NCBI GenBank assembly: GCA_021297975.1
Contig: JAJTHO010000006.1
Span: 1-22,186, forward strand
DNA from: Alphaproteobacteria bacterium
Lineage (GTDB): Bacteria > Pseudomonadota > Alphaproteobacteria > JAJTHO01
Direction: 5' to 3'
DNA: 22,186 bases
Below, one piece after another: positions 1 through 7,307 of this stretch. The notes below the pieces were generated by a model. That model ran no database searches, had not been told where the DNA came from, and saw only the letters and a program-made list of their open reading frames with translations. The number at the start of each line of letters is the position of its first letter. The first letter of the stretch is position 1. The position numbers and the translations under genes were made by a program.

Positions 1-1
1 A

Positions 2-1054
2 AGCCAGCGGTTAGATTTGGTGCGCGAACTTGCATGGGACATGAAAACCCCGGGTTTATCAACCGATAAACAGCAAACCTTACAAGAAATATTGCAAATT
101 ATTGCCGCCTCCGTGATAGGTGAGGTAAAAGCCGTTGTTGCCGAGGAACTCAAGGATTTTCAAGGATTACCCCCCGATGTTGCCATGCTGATGGCGCGGG
201 ATATTCATGCGGTCAGCTTGCCCATCCTTGAATACAGCACGGTGTTTGGCGATGACGATTTGCTGGATATTGTCGCAACGGCGGATATGCGCAAACAACA
301 AGCCATTGCGCGCCGCGAAACGGTCTCAAAGCAGGTATCCGATGCGCTGGTTACGCAGGGGCACCGTGATGTTATTGTCACGTTGACTGCAAATAAAAAG
401 GCAGAAATCAGCGAAGACACCCTGAATGTCATTCTCGATAAATTCCCCGATGATGATAAAATTGCCGAGAACATGACCTTTCGGGAAAAATTGCCCTTGC
501 CGTTTGTTGAGCGGCTCTTGGTTGCGGTTGCGGATAATCTAAAAGAACACTTGCTCGCCCACCATCCGGTGCCGCCCGCCGTGGCGCGGCAGATTATCCA
601 GCAATCACGGGAAAAAACACTGCTTCGCCTTGTGGAGGGTAGCTCCAGCAGCGGCCAGATGCAGCGCCTTGTAAAGCAGCTCTATGCAAACCATCGCCTC
701 ACCGACACCCTGATGATTCGCGCCGCCTGCTGCGGTGAGATGCGCTTTTTTGAATACGCGCTGGCGCAGCGCACCAAGCTGCCGCTGCAAAATATACAAA
801 AGGTTTTGTATGAGGGCGGACGCCAAGGCTTACAGCTTTTAATGCAAAAAAGTGCACTGCCCGATAGTTATCTATCCTTATTGCAGCTCTGCTTAGTTGT
901 GTATCAAGAAACCTTGAAACACAACGAGCCTGCGGATAGCGAACGTTTCAGCCGCCTTGTGATAGAGCGGATGATCACCTCATCGGTGAATCTCGCGCAA
1001 GACAGCATGGAGTATATGCTGCGCAAACTCACCGCGCAGACTGCCGCATCTTAG
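2..1054 (+). CDS. DUF2336 domain-containing protein, 5' end outside window
   Basis: The frame is open from the first bases of the window with no upstream stop, so the N-terminus probably lies outside. An in-window start would have to be the TTG at 17 or the ATG at 41, and neither has a convincing ribosome-binding site. The protein is soluble and all-helical, with repeated segments of the type 'VSDALVTQGHRDVIVTLTAN' and a later 'REKLPLPFVERLLVAVADNL' stretch. These are typical of DUF2336, a HEAT-like helical repeat family common in alphaproteobacteria and of unknown function. No catalytic motif or membrane segment is visible. It ends with TAG, 49 bases before a TPR/glycosyltransferase gene on the same strand, so the two may be co-transcribed. 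Family assignment is from pattern recognition; function is unknown. Confidence 0.75.
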   Translation, partial: SQRLDLVRELAWDMKTPGLSTDKQQTLQEILQIIAASVIGEVKAVVAEELKDFQGLPPDVAMLMARDIHAVSLPILEYSTVFGDDDLLDIVATADMRKQQAIARRETVSKQVSDALVTQGHRDVIVTLTANKKAEISEDTLNVILDKFPDDDKIAENMTFREKLPLPFVERLLVAVADNLKEHLLAHHPVPPAVARQIIQQSREKTLLRLVEGSSSSGQMQRLVKQLYANHRLTDTLMIRAACCGEMRFFEYALAQRTKLPLQNIQKVLYEGGRQGLQLLMQKSALPDSYLSLLQLCLVVYQETLKHNEPADSERFSRLVIERMITSSVNLAQDSMEYMLRKLTAQTAAS

Positions 1055-1103
1055 CTCTTTTTTTTGGCAGCGAAAGCCGCTATAATCTGCCTGTGGAGAC
1101 CCT

Positions 1104-2483
1104 ATGACGGCAGAAGCCGCAACCGGCGATAAAAACAAATTCCAAGCCCTCTTTGAGCAAGCCCTCGCGTTGCAGCGCAGCGGGGATACCGCCAAGGCAG
1201 AGGCGTTGTATCGCAAGCTGCTCACCTATTTTCCCGATCACACGCCGTCGTTGATTAATCTCGGCGTTATCCTCAAAAACGCCGGGTATTATGATGCGGC
1301 GGTGGCGGTCTACACCCGCGCCTATACCCTCGATGCAACGTCGATTTCCGTCTTGGGCAATCTGGGCAACGTGCTGCTGCTATCCGGGCGGTTTGATGAG
1401 GCGCTGGCCTGTCATGAACAGGTATTAAAAACCAAGCCCGATTCGCCGGAGGCCTATTTTAACAAGGGCTTAACCCTGCGCGCCATGGGGCGCTTGCAAC
1501 AAGCAACGTTCTGTTTTGACCGTGCGCTGGCGCTCCGCACCGATTATGCGGAAGCCGAGTGGGACAGATCGCTCACCATGCTGATGAACAATGAGCTTCA
1601 GGAAGGCTTTGCCGCCTATGAAGCGCGTTGGAAACTGCCGCATGTAGATCGCCCGGCGCTACCGGGGCAGGGCTGGACGGGAAGCGATCCTGCGGGCAAA
1701 CGCATCCTGATATACGCTGAGCAAGGCTTTGGCGACACGCTGCAATTCATCCGCTATGGCCAGCTGCTGAAACAAAAGCGCGCCACGGTTATTGCCTATG
1801 TTCAGAATGAGCTGGTGGATGTTCTCAAGGGCTGCGCGTTCTTGGATGAGGTGTACGGGTATAAAGACACCATCCCCGGTTTTGATGCCCATGCGCCGCT
1901 GATGAGTCTGCCGTTTCTCATGGGCACAACCAGCGCAACGATACCTAGCCCCGTTCCCTATCTCGCAGTGCCCGCAGCAGAGCCGTTTGAATTTTTAAAG
2001 CGCCCCAAAAATGAGATAAAAGTGGGCATCTGCTGGGCAGGCAAGCCAACCCATAAGAACGACCGCAACCGCACCATCGGCCTTGCGCCGTTTTTAAAGC
2101 TGCTCTCTGTGCCGCGCACGGCGCTGTTTAGTTTGCAGGTCAGCGACCGTCAGGCGGATATCGCCGAGTATGGCGCGGATGGTCTGCTCTATAATCTTGC
2201 GCCGCATATCAAAAGTTTTGTCGATACCGCCCAGATTCTTCAGCAGCTGGATTTAGTGATAACGGTGGATACATCCCTCGCGCATCTCGCGGGGGCGATG
2301 GGACGGCCGGTGTGGCTGGTGCTGCCCATGGTGGGCGATTGGCGCTGGCTGCAACATGGGGAAAAAACACCGTGGTATCCCTCGATGCAGCTGTTCCGGC
2401 AAACCGAATTCGGCACTTGGGATAATGTGTTTGATGATGTGGTGCAGCATTTGGATAAATTGGCATCGAGCCGGGCGGTTTGA
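1104..2483 (+). CDS. TPR-repeat protein with glycosyltransferase family 9-like C-terminal domain
   Basis: This 459-residue protein has two parts. Residues about 10-165 are tetratricopeptide repeats: successive 34-residue units with the W/LG/Y/A/F/A/P pattern, for example 'GRFDEALACHEQVLKTKPDS'. Residues about 195-455 look like the GT-B glycosyltransferase half seen in heptosyltransferase-like (GT9) proteins, with 'EQGFGDTLQFIRYG', 'GICWAGKPTHKNDRNRT', and a C-terminal 'DLVITVDTSLAHLAGAMGRP' segment that normally forms the sugar-nucleotide site. The arrangement recalls TPR-glycosyltransferases such as the Caulobacter flagellin glycosyltransferase FlmG, but the acceptor here cannot be read from sequence. 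The start is ATG at 1104 with a weak GGAG five bases before it. There is no signal peptide, so it is probably cytoplasmic. It converges on the metallopeptidase-like gene, 32 bases away. Confidence 0.8.
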   Translation: MTAEAATGDKNKFQALFEQALALQRSGDTAKAEALYRKLLTYFPDHTPSLINLGVILKNAGYYDAAVAVYTRAYTLDATSISVLGNLGNVLLLSGRFDEALACHEQVLKTKPDSPEAYFNKGLTLRAMGRLQQATFCFDRALALRTDYAEAEWDRSLTMLMNNELQEGFAAYEARWKLPHVDRPALPGQGWTGSDPAGKRILIYAEQGFGDTLQFIRYGQLLKQKRATVIAYVQNELVDVLKGCAFLDEVYGYKDTIPGFDAHAPLMSLPFLMGTTSATIPSPVPYLAVPAAEPFEFLKRPKNEIKVGICWAGKPTHKNDRNRTIGLAPFLKLLSVPRTALFSLQVSDRQADIAEYGADGLLYNLAPHIKSFVDTAQILQQLDLVITVDTSLAHLAGAMGRPVWLVLPMVGDWRWLQHGEKTPWYPSMQLFRQTEFGTWDNVFDDVVQHLDKLASSRAV

Positions 2484-2515
2484 GTTAGACGATCTCAGTG
2501 TTATAAAACTGCTCG

Positions 2516-3571
2516 TCAAAATTGAGGCACAGCCAATTTTCCGCAATGTTTTAGTCGGTTTAGGTCTGGATAAATTTCTGCATAGTGTTTGCTGATTCTA
2601 TCATGGTGAGCAGGAAATAGCTCAAGTGCGTTTTTGACTGCTTCAACAAAATCTTGGGTTTCAATAGGGAATCCAATTTTAAGAAATGCCTGTTCTACAT
2701 TCTTTACTATGTTACCAGTAGTTATTTCTATTGGATAATCACTGATAATCGAATGCATAGAAAATTTTTGAGCGGCTACGTCTAAGCAACCAAACAACCG
2801 CATTGCAAATGGAGGGTGGCTCAACACCATAATTGAATCTTCAGTATTGTCATCTATAATGTAAATCCTCAAAAAAATATAGATTGCTGTTTGAATAGTG
2901 CTAATCAATCTTTCTGAGCTTCCGAATAACAAGTTATAACTAGATTCAGGAATTGTAGCCTTAAGCCTCCCGGTAAAATAGGCATCTAGGGTAGTGCCGA
3001 CCAAGTAAACAATAGCCTGTGAATCGGCATCAAATTCAAGTGTTTGTTTGATAATCTTATCATTTGAACGTGTTGCCAGCTCCTTTTTATAGCGCAGGTG
3101 GCCATTCAAAATGTGACTTAATTCATGGAAAAAGATGAAATCTAATACGGCATTACTAAGTATTGCGGCACAAACTTGCTGTGTTTCAGGTATTTGCGTG
3201 TGTTGCTCTAAATCCCAAATCACATTAGGGTGATGATACAGCATGTCCGCAATCATATTTTGAATTGCAAACACACAGCCGATATTTATTACAATAGCGT
3301 AATTTTCATCATCAAAGAGCATTGAGTGAGCCTGAAGCAGTTCACCCTTGCTAAACGCAATGTAAATATCAGGAACTTTACCAACAGCAGTTGCTATTTT
3401 TTTTTGTAACAGTGAGTTTAGGCGTGCTTTACATTTAGACAACATATCGTGTTGAAAGTGTGTAAGGCTTGTATCGTTATCTTCAACAAGCGGAAGAGCA
3501 TCTTTGTTGCCTCTATAATTAGCAGACTCAAGATATCTATTGATTTGTTCGCGTATCAATGAGTTATCCAT
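2516..3571 (-). CDS. HExxH metallopeptidase-like protein of unknown role, AT-rich
   Basis: The 351-residue product carries a zinc-metallopeptidase signature, 'HELSHILNGH', at residues 149-158. It is followed about 20 residues later by 'EFDAD' (E179), the expected third zinc ligand of gluzincins. No signal peptide is evident; a moderately hydrophobic stretch near residues 92-112 is too weak to call a membrane span. I do not recognise the family. The pattern is compatible with M48/M78-like peptidases or the Lit-type (U49) phage-exclusion peptidases, but nothing decides between them. The gene starts six bases after the ftsY stop, and its ribosome-binding site GGAG is formed by the last codons of ftsY, implying translational coupling. 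It is visibly AT-richer than its neighbours (33% and 47% G+C in two 60-base lines counted) with different codon use, which suggests horizontal acquisition. The zinc-peptidase call is fairly firm; the biological role is open. Confidence 0.7.
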   Translation of the reverse strand: MDNSLIREQINRYLESANYRGNKDALPLVEDNDTSLTHFQHDMLSKCKARLNSLLQKKIATAVGKVPDIYIAFSKGELLQAHSMLFDDENYAIVINIGCVFAIQNMIADMLYHHPNVIWDLEQHTQIPETQQVCAAILSNAVLDFIFFHELSHILNGHLRYKKELATRSNDKIIKQTLEFDADSQAIVYLVGTTLDAYFTGRLKATIPESSYNLLFGSSERLISTIQTAIYIFLRIYIIDDNTEDSIMVLSHPPFAMRLFGCLDVAAQKFSMHSIISDYPIEITTGNIVKNVEQAFLKIGFPIETQDFVEAVKNALELFPAHHDRISKHYAEIYPDLNRLKHCGKLAVPQF

Positions 3572-3577
3572 TGAATA

Positions 3578-4492
3578 TTACTCCGCATCAATACTACAAA
3601 GCCGCTCGGCAAAATCCTTCGCCACAAATGGCTGTAAATCCTCAATCCCTTCACCCACACCCACCGCGTGCACCGGCAGGCCATACGCATCGGCCAGTGC
3701 CGCAACCATGCCGCCCTTTGCCGTGCCGTCGAGCTTGGTGACAATCAGCCCCGTAAGCTGCGCCGCGTCTTTAAACACCTCTACCTGCGACAGCGCCGTC
3801 AGCCCGGTTGTCGCGTCCAGCACCAGCACGGTTTGAATCGCCGCCTCCGGGATGGATTTCAGCAGCACGCGGCGGATTTTCGCGAGTTCGGCAACAAGGT
3901 GCTCTTTATTATGCAGCCGCCCGGCGGTATCGATAAACAGCAAATCCACGCCGTCGCGCGCCGCGCTTTCCGCCGATTGGAAGGCCACGGATGCCGCGTC
4001 TTTCGTGCCGTCACCGGGGTAAAAACGCGCTTTGGCGCGTGTCGCCCAAACGGCGAGCTGCTCAACCGCCGCCGCGCGAAAGGTATCCCCCGCGGCAATG
4101 CCCACGCTGCGGCCTAGCCCCGCGTAATAGTGCGCCAGTTTACCGATGCTGGTGGTCTTGCCGTTGCCGTTCACGCCGACAACCAAGACAATCTGCAGGC
4201 CAGCCTCCAGCCGCAGCGGCGTTGCCACGGGCGTCAGCAGGGTGGTGAGCTCGCCTGCGAGAAACTGCTTTATCTCCTCATCCGATACTTCCGTATCAAA
4301 ACGGGTTTTACGCAGTTTCTCGGTGAGTTTCGCCGCCAAACGCGGGCTGAGGTCTGCGGTTATCAGCAGCTCTTCGAATTCTTCCAGCGCGGCGGCGTCC
4401 AGCTTACGCTTGGTAAATAAATCGGTGATGCCGGTTGATAGTTTCGCGGCGGATTTTCCGAGGCCGTCTTTTAAGCGTGTCCAGAAGCTCAT
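3578..4492 (-). CDS. ftsY: Signal recognition particle receptor FtsY
   Basis: FtsY is the GTPase that docks SRP-ribosome complexes at the inner membrane for co-translational insertion of membrane proteins. The 304-residue protein has a helical N domain (about 20-90) and an SRP-type GTPase G domain. Visible motifs are G1 'GVNGNGKT' (106-113), 'DTFRAAAVEQL' (136-146), 'DTAGR' (188-192) and 'TKLDGTAKGG' (252-261), with a C-terminal 'GVGEGIEDLQPF'. The long acidic A domain of E. coli FtsY is absent, as is common in alphaproteobacteria. The start is ATG at 4492, with AAAAGGA upstream at good spacing. In many alphaproteobacteria ftsY directly follows dapF-mtaB; here a repeat-flanked GIY-YIG gene lies between mtaB and ftsY. 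Its last codons supply the ribosome-binding site for the AT-rich gene downstream. Confidence 0.98.
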   Translation of the reverse strand: MSFWTRLKDGLGKSAAKLSTGITDLFTKRKLDAAALEEFEELLITADLSPRLAAKLTEKLRKTRFDTEVSDEEIKQFLAGELTTLLTPVATPLRLEAGLQIVLVVGVNGNGKTTSIGKLAHYYAGLGRSVGIAAGDTFRAAAVEQLAVWATRAKARFYPGDGTKDAASVAFQSAESAARDGVDLLFIDTAGRLHNKEHLVAELAKIRRVLLKSIPEAAIQTVLVLDATTGLTALSQVEVFKDAAQLTGLIVTKLDGTAKGGMVAALADAYGLPVHAVGVGEGIEDLQPFVAKDFAERLCSIDAE

Positions 4493-4546
4493 GTGTGTAT
4501 CCTTTTAATAAGATAGTAGCCGAACGGCATATCATTTTTTCGTGAC

Positions 4547-4645
4547 GTCATCCCGACCAAGGCTGCTGTAAAGCAGCCGCGTGGAGGGATCTCCCGTTAT
4601 CTTGATGGAGATCCCTCGACTGCGCTACGCTTCGCTCGGGATGAC
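4547..4645. repeat. Palindromic intergenic repeat, family A, copy 1
   Basis: This 99-base element has perfect 10-base inverted ends, GTCATCCCGA and TCGGGATGAC. Inside are two hairpins: GGCTGC/GCAGCC, and an 11-base stem GAGGGATCTCC/GGAGATCCCTC. It is nearly identical to the element at 4946-5044 and lies in the same orientation. On the minus strand it encodes the C-terminal 32 residues and the stop codon of the GIY-YIG nuclease gene. Its translation 'HPERSVAQSRDLH' is a familiar product of dispersed bacterial repeats of this type. Confidence 0.9.
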
Positions 4646-4928
4646 ACCCGGAAAGGAGTAAATCAGTCCAGTTTGGATTGATGTGATTGATGAGCTGTTC
4701 TTTTTTATCACGCCGCCAATTTTTGATTTGTTTTTCTCTGGCAATTGCTTCTTCCGCTGTCGGCGCTTCTTCGGCAAAAACTAATTTATGAAGATTATAG
4801 CGTTTGGTAAACGAGGTTGCAGTCCCTTGTTGATGCTGTTCGAGGCGTTGTTCTAAATTTCGCGTAACTCCAGTATAAAGTACAGTATTGTGTGTGTTTG
4901 TTAGGATGTAAACGTAATACATAGTCAT
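4548..4928 (-). CDS. Small GIY-YIG nuclease family protein with repeat-encoded C-terminus
   Basis: The N-terminal 80 residues form a compact GIY-YIG nuclease domain of the UPF0213/YhbQ type. It begins 'YYVYILTN' (the GIY-equivalent strand), followed by 'LYTGVTRNLEQRLEQH' (YIG-equivalent, with the usual Arg) and 'AIAREKQIKNWRRDKK', which contains the conserved Glu. Such proteins are small putative DNA nucleases of poorly known role. From residue 95 onward (CHPERSVAQS...) the protein is translated from the palindromic repeat at 4547-4645, which also provides the TGA stop. The native domain therefore effectively ends near residue 94. The start is ATG at 4928, with a second ATG two codons in at 4922; neither has a strong ribosome-binding site. 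It sits between two direct copies of the repeat, inside what is usually a continuous mtaB-ftsY order, and is AT-richer than its neighbours. Confidence 0.85.
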   Translation of the reverse strand: MTMYYVYILTNTHNTVLYTGVTRNLEQRLEQHQQGTATSFTKRYNLHKLVFAEEAPTAEEAIAREKQIKNWRRDKKEQLINHINPNWTDLLLSGCHPERSVAQSRDLHQDNGRSLHAAALQQPWSG

Positions 4929-4945
4929 GCTTTTATTATGGTTCG

Positions 4946-5044
4946 GTCATCCCGACCAAGGCTGCGACTACGCAGCCGCGTGGAGGGATCTCCTATTATC
5001 TTGATGGAGATCCCTCGGCTGCGCTCCGCTCCGCTCGGCATGAC
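4946..5044. repeat. Palindromic intergenic repeat, family A, copy 2
   Basis: This is the second 99-base copy, in the same orientation as 4547-4645. It starts GTCATCCCGA and ends CGGCATGAC, so one end has drifted by a base. The same internal stems are present: GGCTGC/GCAGCC around a changed loop, and GAGGGATCTCC/GGAGATCCCTC. It lies between the 3' end of mtaB and the start of the GIY-YIG gene and could act as a transcript end or stabilising structure. Confidence 0.9.
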
Positions 5045-5060
5045 GTTTTGTGACATGGAT

Positions 5061-6299
5061 TCAGATACACTCTGCAACGAGATAGTTTTTTTCTGCCGCG
5101 CTCGTCCGCACCCGCACCAAGGAGCCCGGCTTCAACGCCGCGCCCTGAACCCGAATCGGCACAAAATGCGGGCTGTGGCTGAGGTTATCTTGTTCCACCA
5201 CCACATCAACCTCACGGTTTATATAGCTGGAAAAATACGCGGTTTGCCGTGCTGAAGCTCTCGCCCGAAGGCGCGCTGCCCGCTCACGCCGCACATCCCC
5301 TAACAGCTGCGGCATCCGCGCCGCCGGGGTTCCCGTGCGGGCGGAAAAGGGGAAGATATGCAGGAACGTGAGGTCACAATCATCCAGCAACCCTAGCGTA
5401 TCGAGAAACTGCTCCTCTGTTTCCGTTGGAAAACCCGCAATCAAATCCGCACCCAGCACCACATCCGGGCGCAACCGCCGCGCCTCCGCCGCAAAAGCAA
5501 CCGCCTCGGCGCGGGAATGGCGGCGCTTCATGCGTTTCAGAATCAGGTCATTACCGGCTTGCAAACTGAGATGAAGATGCGGCATCAGGCGCGGCTCATC
5601 CGCGATAGCCTGCCACAGCGCCGCATCCACCTCGGCCACGTCTATCGACGACAGCCGCAGGCGCGGCAATTCCGGCACCAGTTTTAAAATGCGCTGCACT
5701 AAATCGCCCAAGGGCGGCGCGCCGGGCAAATCGCCGCCATAACCGGTGATATCAACCCCCGTCAGCACCACTTCATTAATCCCGCGCTCCACCAGGCCGC
5801 GAATCTGCGAGACGATATGCCCCACCGGCACGCTGCGGTTATTGCCGCGAGCAAAGGGGATGATGCAAAAGGTGCAGCGGTGATCACAGCCTTGCTGAAT
5901 CTCAACAAAGGCGCGGGTGTGGCTGATGGTTTCGGGCAATAAATGCCCGGCAGTCTCGCGGAGGCTCATGATATCGCTGATAACAATGCTGCCCTCCCGC
6001 GTGTAGGCATCGGGGGAGAGTTTTTCACTGTTACCGAGCACTTTCACAACGCCGGGAAGGCTTGCAAACGCATCGGGTCTGAGCTGCGCAGCGCAGCCGC
6101 TAACGATAATCGGCCGCCCCGGATTTTCGCGCGCGGCCTTGCGAATGGCTTGGCGGCCTTGGCGTTCGGCCTCGTTCGTGACGGCGCAGGTGTTAACCAA
6201 CAGCGCGTCCTCAATCCCCGCCGCATCCGCCGCCCGGCGCATGATATCCGATTCAAAAATATTGAGGCGGCAACCAAACGAGAGGGTTTCAGTGGCCAT
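5061..6299 (-). CDS. mtaB: tRNA t6A37 methylthiotransferase MtaB
   Basis: MtaB is a radical-SAM enzyme that converts t6A to ms2t6A at position 37 of tRNAs reading ANN codons. With the start at 6299 it has 412 residues. The N-terminal UPF0004 domain carries the three cluster cysteines C10 ('FGCRLN'), C38 and C69. The radical-SAM motif 'CDHRCTFC' is at 138-145, and a C-terminal TRAM-like RNA-binding segment runs from about 360. The frame continues upstream to 6395, but 'MATETLSFGCRLNIFESDIM' is the family's normal N-terminus, so the ATG at 6299 is preferred. It overlaps the end of dapF by 11 bases, indicating translational coupling. Confidence 0.96.
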   Translation of the reverse strand: MATETLSFGCRLNIFESDIMRRAADAAGIEDALLVNTCAVTNEAERQGRQAIRKAARENPGRPIIVSGCAAQLRPDAFASLPGVVKVLGNSEKLSPDAYTREGSIVISDIMSLRETAGHLLPETISHTRAFVEIQQGCDHRCTFCIIPFARGNNRSVPVGHIVSQIRGLVERGINEVVLTGVDITGYGGDLPGAPPLGDLVQRILKLVPELPRLRLSSIDVAEVDAALWQAIADEPRLMPHLHLSLQAGNDLILKRMKRRHSRAEAVAFAAEARRLRPDVVLGADLIAGFPTETEEQFLDTLGLLDDCDLTFLHIFPFSARTGTPAARMPQLLGDVRRERAARLRARASARQTAYFSSYINREVDVVVEQDNLSHSPHFVPIRVQGAALKPGSLVRVRTSAAEKNYLVAECI

Positions 6300-7089
6300 G
6301 CCAAACCCCGGTAAAGCTAATCGCCGTCTGGCCGGATAGCAAAACATGCCCGTCTTTGAGGTATTCAACCGCAAGGCGTCCGCCGTCCATATCAATGCTC
6401 ACCCGCCGCCCAGTCAGGCCGCGCCGGAAGGCGGCAACGCCTACCGCGCACGCGCCCGTGCCGCAGGCGAGCGTAATGCCGCTGCCCCGTTCCCACACCC
6501 GCACGCGCACGGTATCCGGGGCGGTGATTTCCGCAAATTCAATGTTGCAGCGCTCAAGAAACAGCGGGTGATGCTCCAGCGCCGCGCCAATGCCCGCCAA
6601 ATCAATCGCCGCGACATCGGGCACAAAAAACACGCAATGCGGGTTACCGACATTAATCGCCATGCCTTGGGGTAAACCCGGAAACGACAACGCGGCGGTA
6701 TCTTGAGGGGATGCCAGCGGAATCTCGCGCCAATCAAAGCGCACCAGCCCCATATCAACGGTTATCAGCCCGCCCGCATCGCGGCGGCATTCCAGCAGCC
6801 CTGCCTTTGTTTCTATTACAAGCTCATCCGCGTTCAATTCTGCCGCCAGCAGTTGCCCCACACAACGACTCGCGTTGCCGCAGGCGGCCACTTCCGAACC
6901 ATCGGCGTTGAAAATCTGCATAAAGGCATCGGCGTTCGCGCTTTTTTTCAGCACAATAACCTGATCCGCGCCAATGCCGGTATGGCGGTTTGCCAGCGTT
7001 GCCGCATCAAGCGCAATGTCATGCGCCCGCGCATCGATGATAGCAAAATCATTGCCCGCGCCGTGCATTTTGGTGAAAGAAAAACTCAT
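6289..7089 (-). CDS. dapF: Diaminopimelate epimerase DapF
   Basis: DapF interconverts LL- and meso-diaminopimelate, the step that supplies the peptidoglycan cross-linking residue and the lysine precursor. The 266-residue protein shows both catalytic cysteines: C70 in 'ACGNASRC' and C209 in 'LACGTGACA'. It also has the N-terminal 'FTKMHGAGNDF' and 'VGNPHCVFF' motifs. The ATG at 7089 gives the standard N-terminus. An in-frame ATG 12 bases upstream (7101) has a purine-rich AAGAAAG only two bases before it, so either start is possible. It is first in a cluster with mtaB; the stop of dapF lies inside the mtaB start region. A palindromic repeat lies upstream, and no clear promoter was identified. 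Confidence 0.97.
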   Translation of the reverse strand: MSFSFTKMHGAGNDFAIIDARAHDIALDAATLANRHTGIGADQVIVLKKSANADAFMQIFNADGSEVAACGNASRCVGQLLAAELNADELVIETKAGLLECRRDAGGLITVDMGLVRFDWREIPLASPQDTAALSFPGLPQGMAINVGNPHCVFFVPDVAAIDLAGIGAALEHHPLFLERCNIEFAEITAPDTVRVRVWERGSGITLACGTGACAVGVAAFRRGLTGRRVSIDMDGGRLAVEYLKDGHVLLSGQTAISFTGVWHGH

Positions 7090-7150
7090 AATAATAAACA
7101 TATCTTTCTTAAGAATGGCTCGTGCTCACCATCCATTCTTCTTGAGAGTC

Positions 7151-7265
7151 GTCATTCCGAGCCAGCAAAACCGTCAGGTTTTGCGCCGTCGAGGAATCTC
7201 CCCATACAGGACGGGAGATCCTTCGACTTTGCAAAACGTGGCCGTTTTGCGCCGCTCAGGATGAC
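7151..7265. repeat. Palindromic intergenic repeat, family B, copy 1
   Basis: This 115-base element starts GTCATTCCGAG and ends CAGGATGAC. It contains a GCAAAACC/GGTTTTGC stem, a core GAGGAATCTCC ... GGGAGATCC stem, and a second GCAAAACG/CGTTTTGC stem. It has the same length and plan as the copy at 13245-13359, and shares its ends and the central GATCTCC-type stem with the family A elements. It lies between the start of dapF and the end of the GNAT gene, both on the minus strand, so it may end or stabilise the upstream transcript. The rest of the 7090-7307 gap holds nothing else I can identify. Confidence 0.88.
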
Positions 7266-7307
7266 CACACTCTTAAATTAGAAGGTGTTTAGCACTATCA
7301 TTCACTT

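Noticed and set aside
1081..1086. TATAAT before the TPR-glycosyltransferase gene as a promoter
   Set aside because: The nearest TTGGCA (1064-1069) is only 11 bases away, too close for a sigma-70 promoter, and the TATAAT would be only 17 bases from the start codon.
3668..4508. Open frames on the plus strand opposite ftsY
   Set aside because: They are shadows of ftsY, which has all GTPase motifs. No independent ribosome-binding site or family is seen.
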